This document shows positions 25,861 through 34,121 of a stretch of 64,000 bases of DNA, in pieces. The position numbers were made by a program, and so were the translations under genes. The stretch's first letter is position 1; every line of letters begins with the position of its first letter. The DNA lies in contig NZ_JFHE01000007.1 of NCBI RefSeq assembly GCF_000698555.1, forward strand, positions 62,001 through 126,000, read 5' to 3'. The DNA comes from Caballeronia grimmiae. GTDB taxonomy: Bacteria; Pseudomonadota; Gammaproteobacteria; Burkholderiales; Burkholderiaceae. The notes below the pieces were generated by a model. The model was given only the letters and a program-made list of their open reading frames with translations. It ran no database searches and was not told where the DNA came from.

Positions 25861-27261
25861 TCAGACGATGCCGGTCGCGTAATACACGCCGATCACGAAG
25901 AACACAGCCAGCGTCTTGATGATCGTCACGGCGAAGATATCGCGATAAGACTCGCGATGCGTCAGCCCCGTCACCGCAAGCAGCGTGATCACCGCGCCGT
26001 TGTGCGGCAGCGTGTCCATGCCGCCGCTCGCCATCGCGACCACGCGATGCAGCACTTCCAGCGGAATATGCGCCGCTTCCGCGCCCTTGATGAACACATC
26101 CGACATCGCCGCCAGCGCGATACTCATCCCGCCCGACGCCGATCCCGTGATGCCCGCCAGCGAACTGACCGAAATTGCCGCATTGACGAGCGGATTCGGA
26201 ATGCTCTTGAGCGCATCCGATACCACGAGGAAGCCCGGCAATGCAGCGATCACACCGCCGAAGCCATACTCCGACGCAGTGTTCATCGCGGCGAGCAGCG
26301 CGCCCGCGACCGCCGCACGCGTGCCCGGCGCGAAGCGTTCCTTCACGCGCGGAAACGCCGTCACCAGCACGAGCAGAATACCCAGCAGCAGCGCGCCTTC
26401 GACAGCCCAGATCGCGATAACCGGCTTGATGGCCGTCGTCACCGGCGTATGCACGCCCGGCAGTGCTTCAGGCGCCACGGTATAGCTCGCGCCGTACCAC
26501 AGCGGAATCCAGCGCGTGAGCGCGAAGTTCGCGACGCCAACGAGCACCAGCGGCGCAATCGCGAGCAGCGGATTCGGCAGATTCGTCGACTCGACGCGTT
26601 CCGGCTCGTTCACGAGCGAGGTGCCATAGCCTTCGCCCTTGGCCATCGTCGAGCGTCGGCGCCATTCGAGAAAGCTCAGGCCCACGACGATGATGAACGC
26701 CGAACCGATCACGCCCAGCCACGGCGCGGCCCAGCCGGTCGTCTTGAAGAAGGTCGTCGGGATGATGTTCTGAATCTGCGGTGTGCCGGGAAGCGAATCC
26801 ATCGTGAAGGAGAACGCGCCGAGCGCGATCGCGCCGGGCATCAGCCGCTTCGGGATATTGCTTTGCCGATACATCTCCGCCGCGAACGGATAGACCGCGA
26901 ACACGACGACGAACAGCGACACGCCGCCATAGGTGAGCAGCGCGCACACCGCGACGATCACCGCATTCACCCGCGATTTGCCGATGTAGCGGATCGCGGC
27001 CGCGACGATCGACTCGGAGAATCCCGACAGTTCGATCACCTTGCCGAAAACCGCGCCGAGCAGGAACACGGGGAAGTAGAGCTTCACGAAGCCGACCATC
27101 TTCTCCATGAAGATGCCCGAGAACACCGGCGCGACGGCGGCGGGATCGGTGAGGAGGACGGCCGCGAGGGCGGCGATCGGCGCGAAAAGGATGACGCTGT
27201 ATCCGCGATAGGCGGCCAGCATCAGAAACGCCAGGGCGGCGAGTACGATGAGGAACGACAT
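25861..27261 (-). CDS. GntP-family permease, probably for 3-hydroxybutyrate
   Basis: This 466-residue inner-membrane protein has about twelve hydrophobic segments. GntP-family marks include the N-terminal GYSVILFAPIAALAAVLL, GVSLFVVVFAVYPFAAEMYR, and near the C-terminus ASGGMDTLPHNGAVITLLAVTGLTHRESY. The family carries gluconate, related sugar acids and hydroxybutyrate. Co-transcription with bdhA favours 3-hydroxybutyrate as substrate. A near-consensus sigma-54 promoter lies 75 bases upstream and a sigma-54 activator is divergently encoded. Confidence 0.9.
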   Translation of the reverse strand: MSFLIVLAALAFLMLAAYRGYSVILFAPIAALAAVLLTDPAAVAPVFSGIFMEKMVGFVKLYFPVFLLGAVFGKVIELSGFSESIVAAAIRYIGKSRVNAVIVAVCALLTYGGVSLFVVVFAVYPFAAEMYRQSNIPKRLMPGAIALGAFSFTMDSLPGTPQIQNIIPTTFFKTTGWAAPWLGVIGSAFIIVVGLSFLEWRRRSTMAKGEGYGTSLVNEPERVESTNLPNPLLAIAPLVLVGVANFALTRWIPLWYGASYTVAPEALPGVHTPVTTAIKPVIAIWAVEGALLLGILLVLVTAFPRVKERFAPGTRAAVAGALLAAMNTASEYGFGGVIAALPGFLVVSDALKSIPNPLVNAAISVSSLAGITGSASGGMSIALAAMSDVFIKGAEAAHIPLEVLHRVVAMASGGMDTLPHNGAVITLLAVTGLTHRESYRDIFAVTIIKTLAVFFVIGVYYATGIV

Positions 27262-27335
27262 TGAGTCTCCATAATGTTTGTTCTTTGCAATGTTTCCGGT
27301 GCGCCTTGTGACGGCGCTTACGGCGGGCGGGAAGT

Positions 27336-27351
27336 TGCAGATTCCGTGCCA
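27336..27351 (-). promoter_or_regulatory. sigma-54 promoter of the GntP-bdhA operon
   Basis: On the minus strand the sequence is TGGCACG-GAAT-CTGCA, one mismatch from the TGGCACG-N4-TTGCW consensus, with exact GG-N10-GC spacing. Transcription would start about 65 bases before the permease ATG. The divergent gene at 27527 encodes a sigma-54 activator, which supports the assignment. Confidence 0.8.
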
Positions 27352-27526
27352 ACGTCCGTGGGCACTGGGATGCGCGTATCGACAGGCGCTTGAAGCGTCT
27401 CCGTTGAGCGAAAAAGTCTACGGATCGAGACGACGAGCAGCGCCGAAGCCCGTCAACCCGCACTGCATATCGTCTCCAAAATGAGATACGCTGTCGCCGA
27501 TACGAGAAAAACGGAGACATGCGCTC

Positions 27527-28969
27527 ATGCGCAACGACTGGATCAACGTGCCGGCGGACTATAGCGACGTCATGCGGCGCGCAATGGAATCGCTATTCAA
27601 GACCTTCGAAAATTTGAGCGAAGGCACTTTCATCGTCGATGCGGACTCCCGCGTCGTCTGGATCAACAAGCGGTATGCGGCGCGCTTCGGTTTCTCCGAT
27701 CCGACCGACGCCATCGGCCTCGATTGCGAAGCCGTTATTCCGAACAGCCTCATGCGCGAAGTCGTCGCGACGGGCAAGCCGATTCTGCTCGATGTGCTCG
27801 AAACGGATCGCGAGCCGCTCGTCGTCACCCGGCTGCCGCTAAAGGACGATCAGGGCGCGACGGTCGGTGCGATCGGCTTCGCGCTCTTCGATGAGATGAA
27901 GGCGCTGACGCCGCTTTTCGCGCACTACTCGCGCGTGCAGCAGGAATTGATCGCGACGCGCCAGTCGCTCGCGCAGGCGCGGCGCGCGAAGTACACGTTC
28001 GCGAGCTTCGTCGGCACGAGTCCGGCGAGTCTTGAAGTGAAGCGGCAGGCGCGGCGCGCGGCACTCGTCGATTCGCCCGTGCTGCTGCTCGGCGAAACCG
28101 GCACGGGCAAGGAACTGCTCGCGCACGCGATCCACGGCGCATCGACGCGCGCCGCCAAGCCGCTCGTCACCGTGAACGTCGCGGCGATCCCGGACACGCT
28201 GCTGGAAGTCGAATTCTTCGGCGCGGCGCCGGGCGCCTACACCGGCGCGGAGCGCAAGGGGCGCGTCGGCAAGTTCGAACTGGCGGACGGCGGCACGCTC
28301 TTTCTCGACGAAATCGGCGACATGCCGCTGCCTTTGCAGGGCAAGCTGCTGCGCGTGCTTCAGGACAAGGAGTTCGAGCCGCTCGGATCGAATCGCATCG
28401 TGCGCGCGGATGTGCGGATCATCGCGGCGACGTCTGCCGATTTGCCCGCGCTGGTCGCGGCGGGGCGGTTCCGCGCGGATTTGTTCTATCGCCTGAACGT
28501 GCTGACGATCCACGCGCCGCCTTTGCGCGAGCGTCTCGGCGACATCGAGGCGCTCGCATACGCAATCCTCGAGGAGCTGTCGGGCGAAGCGCGCACCGGT
28601 CACATCAGCCAGTTCGTGCTGCACGACGACGCGCTGCGCCTGCTCACGGCCTGCGCGTGGCCCGGCAACGTCCGCGAATTGCGCAACACGCTCGAGCGCG
28701 CGCTGATGCTGTCGGAGAGCGAGCATATCGATGCGCGGGCGCTCGCGCCTTTCATCGATTCAAAGCCCGCGACGCTGCCCGCGCCCGACGACGGCGCGCC
28801 GCCGATGCCGCCGATGCCGTACGCCGAAGCGATGAACGACTTCGAGCGGCGCTTCCTCTCAGATGCGTTGCGCGCAAGCGGCGGGCGTGTCGCGGATGCG
28901 GCGCAGCGCATCGGCATCGGGCGCGCGACGCTGTACAAGAAGATCGCGGCGCTCGGCATTGCGGTGTGA
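27527..28969 (+). CDS. sigma-54-dependent transcriptional activator with PAS sensor
   Basis: This 480-residue enhancer-binding protein has a PAS domain at about 20-125. The AAA+ domain spans about 162-390, with Walker A GETGTGKE (189-196), the sigma-54 contact loop GAYTGA (236-241, a Tyr variant of GAFTGA) and Walker B GTLFLDE. A Fis-type helix-turn-helix ends the protein ([22 protein letters not shown]). GGAG precedes ATG 27527. It is divergent from the GntP-bdhA operon, whose promoter is of the sigma-54 class, so it most likely activates 3-hydroxybutyrate uptake and oxidation. The PAS ligand is unknown. Confidence 0.93.
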   Translation: MRNDWINVPADYSDVMRRAMESLFKTFENLSEGTFIVDADSRVVWINKRYAARFGFSDPTDAIGLDCEAVIPNSLMREVVATGKPILLDVLETDREPLVVTRLPLKDDQGATVGAIGFALFDEMKALTPLFAHYSRVQQELIATRQSLAQARRAKYTFASFVGTSPASLEVKRQARRAALVDSPVLLLGETGTGKELLAHAIHGASTRAAKPLVTVNVAAIPDTLLEVEFFGAAPGAYTGAERKGRVGKFELADGGTLFLDEIGDMPLPLQGKLLRVLQDKEFEPLGSNRIVRADVRIIAATSADLPALVAAGRFRADLFYRLNVLTIHAPPLRERLGDIEALAYAILEELSGEARTGHISQFVLHDDALRLLTACAWPGNVRELRNTLERALMLSESEHIDARALAPFIDSKPATLPAPDDGAPPMPPMPYAEAMNDFERRFLSDALRASGGRVADAAQRIGIGRATLYKKIAALGIAV

Positions 28970-29072
28970 CATCGGCGGCGCGCACGATCGCATGGATGAG
29001 AAAGCATCGCGTGGCATACTCGCGCAATCCATCGGGAACCAAGAATAACGACCGGAAAACAAGGGGTGCGGG

Positions 29073-29326
29073 ATGAAGATCGGCAAAGGAATCGGCTCAA
29101 TCGCGCTGCTCGCGGCGGGGGTGTCGGCGCTCGGCGGTGCAGCAGTTCACCGCCACTTTTTTCTGCCGATGGCCGGCCCACGCAACTCGTCACGTGTCCG
29201 GCCTATGGCGGCTGGCGTCTTTGCACGGATAACGCGAAGGTCGCGTGCCCGGGCGGTTACGACGTGCTCGAGCAGTCCAGCGAAAATAATCAGAACGCGC
29301 TGCTGCTGGCGTGCAAGGCGAACTGA
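29073..29326 (+). pseudogene. small secreted Cys-containing protein, frameshifted
   Basis: The frame from ATG 29073 encodes a good signal peptide (MKIGKGIGSIALLAAGVSALGGAA) but then turns into Arg-rich nonsense. The -1 frame, from about 29160, continues with a plausible mature domain (TQLVTCPAYGGWRLCTDNAKVACPGGYDVL ... LLACKAN, with four Cys) that ends at 29326. The break lies at or near the run of six T residues at 29157-29162. The intact protein would have about 85 residues. This is a true frameshift, a sequencing error in the T run, or a case of frameshifting; the first two are more likely. Confidence 0.55.
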
Positions 29327-29356
29327 CGCGGAACGCCCGATGAACGGCGGCGCGCT

Positions 29357-29926
29357 TCAGTCGTGCTGTGTTTCCCGCAGCATCGTGACGTCGTAGCCGA
29401 GTGCACTCGCGCGCGCGAGCAGGGTGCGGCGCAACTCCGCCGAAGGACGCGCCTCGCGCGTGAGAATCCAAAGATAACGGCCCGTTGGCTCGCCGACGAT
29501 CGACCACGTGTAGTCGTCGGCGTGATCGAGAATCCAGTAGTCGCCGACATAGAACGGACCGAAGAACGACACCTTCAGCTTCGTACCGTTCGAGCCGGTG
29601 ACGACTTTCGCGCGTCCTTCCGCTGCGCGATATTTCCCGGACAGTCCGCCCTCGCGGCACGCATTGACGACGGAGATCAGTCCGTCCTCACGACGCGCGT
29701 AGTTCGCGGTGACGGCCTCGCAATTGCGCTCGAAGCGGTTCTCGTAACGCGCGAATTCGAACCATTGGCCGAGATAGCGATCGAGATCGACGGCCTTCGA
29801 CGGTTCCGGCACGTGGTCGTTACCGCTTCGCGTGGCGCCCTGCACTGCACACGCGGCCAATGCGCCGATGCCCGCGATCATGACCAGCGCCGCCGCGCCG
29901 TACGTCCAAGGTTTTCTGAATTTCAT
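29357..29926 (-). CDS. lipocalin family lipoprotein (Blc-like)
   Basis: This 189-residue lipoprotein has a signal sequence ending in the lipobox LAAC, with the next residues AVQ favouring outer-membrane sorting. The lipocalin fold is marked by YLGQWFEFARYENRFERNC with the G-x-W motif near strand A, and by later DDYTWSIVGEPTGRYLWILTRE. Bacterial lipocalins of this type bind fatty acids or lysophospholipids and respond to envelope stress. ATG 29926 is chosen at the signal sequence; the longer frame to 30046 lacks similarity. Confidence 0.88.
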   Translation of the reverse strand: MKFRKPWTYGAAALVMIAGIGALAACAVQGATRSGNDHVPEPSKAVDLDRYLGQWFEFARYENRFERNCEAVTANYARREDGLISVVNACREGGLSGKYRAAEGRAKVVTGSNGTKLKVSFFGPFYVGDYWILDHADDYTWSIVGEPTGRYLWILTREARPSAELRRTLLARASALGYDVTMLRETQHD

Positions 29927-29980
29927 TGCTGTTTGCGGATGAATGGGACATCGGAGGGAGCAAGGTCCGTTCCGGAACTC

Positions 29981-30315
29981 CTGAAAACCCTCACCTTTGC
30001 GGGGGCGATGGCATCGTGTAGAACCGGATTGCGGTTCGTAACCCATTGGTCTGCAAGCACTTTTTTGCTGGTATGCACTTCGATTCAGCGCGAACTGTTT
30101 GACTCCCGAATGTTCTCACCGCAAACCAGAACGACTACTCTTAGGCGGTGCGGCGTCACATCCGGGCGATACCGCGTGCACTTCAGCAAAGCCTTAAGTA
30201 TCAGAGGCTTGCATTCCTTCTCGCGCCCCAGCGCGCCTTCAAGATAGTCCATCCGTGAGCCACGCCGTGCCGACCGTCTCACCGTCGCGCGGCTCCCGAA
30301 CTGTCTCACCTTTGC
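29981..30315 (+). repeat. cluster of CTCACC repeats upstream of the AEC carrier
   Basis: Three copies are seen: 29981-30000 (CTGAAAACCCTCACCTTTGC), 30102-30120 (ACTCCCGAATGTTCTCACC) and 30291-30315 (GGCTCCCGAACTGTCTCACC plus TTTGC). Looser matches lie near 30269 and 30350. The first is identical to the complement of 12216-12235. The 436-base gap 29927-30362 holds no convincing gene. Confidence 0.5.
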
Positions 30316-30362
30316 GATCGCGGGTATGCTTTGGCTCCTTTCGCGTTCCCCAAACGCCTCAC

Positions 30363-31325
30363 ATGTCATCGCTGGTTTCCGGGCTGCCCGCTCTGCTCGC
30401 CCCGCTTTTCTCGATCATCCTGCCGGTCTTCGGCCTCGTCTTCGCCGGCTTTGCGTGCCGCAAGCTCGGCAAGCTTGGACCGGCTGCGGCATCGGAACTG
30501 AACCGGTTCGTCGTCTATCTCGCCTTGCCCGCGCTGCTCTTCGACACGATGGCGAGAACGCCGCTCGCCATGCTCGATCAGCCCGCGTTCATTGCGGTGT
30601 TCGGGATCGGATCGGCGGTCGTGTTCGCGTTGACGCTCGGCGTGCGGCTGATGCAATCGCGGCCCCTCGCCGACGCCAGCATCGACGGACTCAACGCGGC
30701 CTACCCGAACACGGGCTTCGTCGGCTTGCCGCTTTGCCTCCTGGCGTTCGGCAAGGAGAGCCTCGCGCCGGCCGTCATCGCGACGATCTTGACGGTGTGC
30801 GTGCTGTTCGGCGTGGCGATCGTCCTGATCGAACTCGGCTTGCAAACGCAGCGGCACATCGGCGCGACGGTGTGGCGCGTGGCGAAATCGCTCTGCAAAA
30901 ATCCGTTGTTGATCGCGCCGGTTGCGGGCGCGTTGTTCAACGCGTCGGGACTGGTCCTGCCGCAGGGGGGCGAGGCGCTCATCAAGTTGCTGGGCGGAGC
31001 AGCGAGTCCTTGCGCGCTGGTCGCGCTCGGGCTGTTTCTCGGCGGCAAGAGCGAAGCGCACAACGTCAGGACCACGGGCGTGCTCGTCGCCTTGAAGCTA
31101 GTTGCGCAGCCGCTTCTGACCTGGTGGCTTGCCGTTCACGTGTTCAAGCTGCCGGGGCTGTGGGCTAAGACAGCGGTGATACTGAGCGCGCTGCCGACCG
31201 GCACTGGCCCGTTCATGCTCGCGGAGTTTTATCGGCGAGATGGCAGCGTGACTTCGAGCACGATACTGTTTTCGACCGTGCTGTCGCTCGTCACCGTCAC
31301 GCTGTGTCTTGCGGTCATGCTCTGA
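30363..31325 (+). CDS. AEC family transporter (auxin efflux carrier-like)
   Basis: This 320-residue inner-membrane protein has about ten hydrophobic helices in two repeats. Family marks are GFACRKLGKLGPAAASELNRFVVYLALPALLF and NAAYPNTGFVGLPLCLLAFG, as in malonate and other organic-acid carriers such as MdcF. ATG 30363 opens the first hydrophobic helix; the frame extends to 30255 but that part is Arg/Ser-rich and overlaps the CTCACC repeats. Substrate unknown. Confidence 0.87.
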   Translation: MSSLVSGLPALLAPLFSIILPVFGLVFAGFACRKLGKLGPAAASELNRFVVYLALPALLFDTMARTPLAMLDQPAFIAVFGIGSAVVFALTLGVRLMQSRPLADASIDGLNAAYPNTGFVGLPLCLLAFGKESLAPAVIATILTVCVLFGVAIVLIELGLQTQRHIGATVWRVAKSLCKNPLLIAPVAGALFNASGLVLPQGGEALIKLLGGAASPCALVALGLFLGGKSEAHNVRTTGVLVALKLVAQPLLTWWLAVHVFKLPGLWAKTAVILSALPTGTGPFMLAEFYRRDGSVTSSTILFSTVLSLVTVTLCLAVML

Positions 31326-31455
31326 GCGCGCGCTGGATTATTACGTTGACGACAAGAATTACTTCAGGGGAAAGCGCTTTTTCAACAGACGCCTCATGGA
31401 TAAAGTTCGCTCATCGATCGCGTCCGATCGGCAAACGAACCTCAGGAGATGTCTC

Positions 31456-31593
31456 ATGAAGCGCATTCTTTCTATCCTCGCTGCGTCTATCGCTCTTTTC
31501 GCTGCCGCCGGCGCGGCGCAGGCAGCGGACGCCCAGCAGGCTTCGTCCTGCCAGGGGCCGGCGTCGCAATGTAATGTGTTTTTCGGGCAGTAA
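31456..31593 (+). CDS. 45-residue secreted peptide
   Basis: The product begins with a standard signal peptide (MKRILSILAASIALFAAAGAAQA). The remaining 22 residues contain two Cys (SSCQGPASQCNVFF) that could form a disulphide. AGGAG lies 8 bases before ATG 31456. The size and start context suggest a real small gene, but no family was recognised. Confidence 0.55.
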   Translation: MKRILSILAASIALFAAAGAAQAADAQQASSCQGPASQCNVFFGQ

Positions 31594-31696
31594 AGCCGGC
31601 GTTATGGCGGCCAGGAGGCATCCTCTGAAGCAACAACGCCTCGCATTGTTTCATCCATGAATCGAAACCCGCCGTCCTGCCGTTCAAGTCCCCGAC

Positions 31697-31719
31697 TTAT
31701 CCACAGAATCTGTGGATAA
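31697..31719. promoter_or_regulatory. two perfect DnaA boxes in inverted orientation
   Basis: TTATCCACA (31697-31705) and its exact inverse TGTGGATAA (31711-31719) match the strict DnaA-box consensus and are separated by 5 bases. Only one pair is present, with no AT-rich unwinding region or dnaA/parA/repA genes, so this is not an origin as seen here. It may be a DnaA-titrating or DnaA-controlled site. The rest of the 317-base gap (31594-31910) shows no gene. Confidence 0.6.
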
Positions 31720-31910
31720 ACTTGGGGATAGCTGAGCGCAAACCGTGTAGTGACGCGGCACGAACTGGACTGCGCGATTCATCACAAAATTGGTTCAATC
31801 GCCACGCTGCGCCGACGCATGACGCTTCGCCGTCGATCCGAATATGATGTGTCCTCGCGACCGGCAGAAGCCCGCCGGCTCACTCACTCTCATCGACGGG
31901 GGATCAGGTC

Positions 31911-32465
31911 ATGGCCTACAAGATCGCGGTGGTCGTAGGAAGCCTGCGACGCGATTCGTTCAACAGACAGCTCGCGCATGCACTCGAAACGCTCGCACCG
32001 GACGACTTCACGTTCGAGCACGTCGATATCGGCAGCCTGCCGCTCTACAGCCAGGAATACGACAGCGACTTTCCGGAGTCCGCGCGCACGCTCAAGCAAA
32101 AAATCTCGGAAGCCGATGGCCTGCTGTTCGTCACACCCGAGTACAACCGCTCCATTCCGGGCGTCCTGAAAAACGCCCTCGACTGGGGCTCCCGCCCGTG
32201 GGGACACAGCGCATGGGGCGGCAAGCCGGGCGCGGTCATCGGCACGTCGCCGGGGGCGATCGGCACGGCGATCGCACAGTCGCATCTGCGGGGCGTCTGC
32301 GCGTATCTCGATATCGCGTTGCTCGGCCAGCCGGAGATGTACATCAAGCACGACGAGAAGCGCATCGACGCGAACGGGAACATCGTCAGCGAAGACACGC
32401 GCAAGTATCTGCAGGGCTTCATGGACAAGTACGCCGCGTGGGTGCGCGACCACGCCGCCGCCTGA
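31911..32465 (+). CDS. NADPH-dependent FMN reductase (ChrR/YieF-like)
   Basis: This 184-residue flavodoxin-like protein has the phosphate loop VVGSLRRDSFNRQLA at the N-terminus, the mid-chain FVTPEYNRSIPGVLKNALDW motif and GTSPGAIGTAIAQSHLR. The family reduces quinones, chromate, azo dyes or flavins using NAD(P)H. A bidirectional hairpin terminator follows within 11 bases of the stop. Confidence 0.92.
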   Translation: MAYKIAVVVGSLRRDSFNRQLAHALETLAPDDFTFEHVDIGSLPLYSQEYDSDFPESARTLKQKISEADGLLFVTPEYNRSIPGVLKNALDWGSRPWGHSAWGGKPGAVIGTSPGAIGTAIAQSHLRGVCAYLDIALLGQPEMYIKHDEKRIDANGNIVSEDTRKYLQGFMDKYAAWVRDHAAA

Positions 32466-32471
32466 CGCAAT

Positions 32472-32497
32472 AAAAACGGCCCGCGCGAGCGGGCCGT
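32472..32497. terminator. bidirectional terminator between convergent genes
   Basis: The perfect arms ACGGCCCGC (32476-32484) and GCGGGCCGT (32489-32497) enclose a GCGA loop. An A run at 32472-32476 gives a T tract for the minus-strand gene at 32522. It lies between the FMN reductase and the stress-domain gene. Confidence 0.75.
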
Positions 32498-32521
32498 GTC
32501 GTCAGGAAGCAATCGCGCGCA

Positions 32522-33955
32522 TCAGACGTGGTGCTGCCCCGTCACGCGATCCCAGCCGTGACGGACCGCCGCCTTGAATCGATCCCACGTGTCGCCTTCC
32601 GGATGCCGCGTCGCCCATTCGCGGCGCATTTCATACTCCATCTGATCGTCCCATGCGCGGCTGCGGAAGCGGTCGTCGTTGCCGAGCGTCGCGCCGTAGC
32701 GATACGCGCCCTGATAGTCCTCGTACGGCTCGCCGGTCGCCGCATACTTCGCGTCGTAATCGGCGCGGAAGTCTTCCTCGTACTCCATGTATTCGTTCGG
32801 CGTCCTGCGCGGGCCGAGCGGCACGGCCGCCTGCGACGCCGCCGACGTGCCGATGGGATCGCCCGACGCGCCCATCGCCGGCATCGACTGCGATTGCGCC
32901 TGATTCTGCATGTTCAACTGCTGCGGCTTCGCGGGTTCGTCGAGCGGGCTGAGCGGCTCGATGGTATCGATTGAACGCCAGTCCGTGTCCGGATCGACAT
33001 GCACGCCGGGCAGCGGATCGCGCTTGCTCGCACCGGGCAACTCGCGCGCGTCCGCGCCCACTTCGGCACCCGACGCCAGCGGATCGGCGGGCGTCCCGGC
33101 AAGCGGATCGATGCCCGTGGTCGCCAGCGGATCGCGTCCGGTCACCGGATCGCGGCCTGCCAGCGGGTCGCTGGCGGTGCGGACAGTCGTCTTCGTTTCG
33201 ACCTGCTCGTACTGGACGCTCGACGGCTCCGCCCTGTCGCGCTGCGGGCGCGCGCTCGGCATCAGCGCATCGTCGGCGGGATCGCTCACGTAGTCGCGCG
33301 AAGTGAGCGTCGCGGGATCGGTGCGGGCGGGAACATCGACGCGCGGCGCGCCGACGGGATCGACCAGCGGATCGGAAAGCGGCGCCACGGCAGGATCGCC
33401 GACATCCGCACGCGGATAAGCCCGGGCGCGCGGCGCGGTGTCGACACGCGGCTCGTTCACCGGCGCCTTGCCCGGCACGCCGCTGCCCAGTCCGAGACCG
33501 AGTTCGTCGAGGATCGAATGATCGCGGCTGTCGCTTGCGGCGGGCGTCGTGCTTGCACCGTGCGAGAGCGTCGACCAGCTCGCGGCGCGTTCGTCGATGT
33601 CGATCGCGCCGCGATCCGACAGCGTCACGCGGGCGATTTCGGCCTGCTCATGGCTGACCGTATCGACGGCGACGAGCACCGCGCCGCGCCGCACGGCTTC
33701 GGAATAATGCGCGACTTCGGGCGGATGATCGCGCCCGCCGAACAGCATGCTGAAGAAGCGCTCGATGTTCGCGAGCACGCCCGGCTCCGAGTGCGTCTGG
33801 GCGTCGGGCATGTCGGACGGCACCGCGGCGTCGTCGCGTTTCGGGTTCGCCTGCAACTCGATGTCGGTGCGCGCGAAGCCCGCGCTGATCAGCGCCGAGC
33901 GCGCATCTTCGGCCTGGTCGTAGGTATCGAATACTCCGATGACGGTGTGTCGCAT
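32522..33955 (-). CDS. stress-type N-terminal domain protein with DPLxG repeats
   Basis: This 477-residue protein begins with a GSP17M/YflT-like domain at about 1-130 (TVIGVFDTYDQAEDARSALISAGFARTDIEL). The middle is Asp/Pro/Ala-rich and disordered, with repeated DPLAG, DPVTG and DPLAT units at about 262-295. The C-terminal 90 residues are acidic and aromatic (EYMEYEEDFRADYDAKYAATGEPYEDYQGAYRYG) and end with a WDRFKAAVRHGWDRVTG helix. GAGG lies just before ATG 33955. There is no signal peptide. The role is unknown, but related proteins are induced by stress. Confidence 0.7.
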   Translation of the reverse strand: MRHTVIGVFDTYDQAEDARSALISAGFARTDIELQANPKRDDAAVPSDMPDAQTHSEPGVLANIERFFSMLFGGRDHPPEVAHYSEAVRRGAVLVAVDTVSHEQAEIARVTLSDRGAIDIDERAASWSTLSHGASTTPAASDSRDHSILDELGLGLGSGVPGKAPVNEPRVDTAPRARAYPRADVGDPAVAPLSDPLVDPVGAPRVDVPARTDPATLTSRDYVSDPADDALMPSARPQRDRAEPSSVQYEQVETKTTVRTASDPLAGRDPVTGRDPLATTGIDPLAGTPADPLASGAEVGADARELPGASKRDPLPGVHVDPDTDWRSIDTIEPLSPLDEPAKPQQLNMQNQAQSQSMPAMGASGDPIGTSAASQAAVPLGPRRTPNEYMEYEEDFRADYDAKYAATGEPYEDYQGAYRYGATLGNDDRFRSRAWDDQMEYEMRREWATRHPEGDTWDRFKAAVRHGWDRVTGQHHV

Positions 33956-34121
33956 GGTCGCCTCCTCGCTTCTCGCGGTGTTCCGGGGATCGGCAACTGT
34001 CGGTTGCCGCACGTGCGTGTGATGACGCAACTGCCGTGCCGGATCGCGAGGCGTGCTGCGCACGGCGCTGCGCTCGACGCGCGACGCCGCCGCTTTTACA
34101 AGGCCGGCTGCAAAACAGCGA

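Noticed and set aside
31697..31719. Replication origin
   Set aside because: Only two DnaA boxes are present, with no unwinding element, box array or replication genes nearby.
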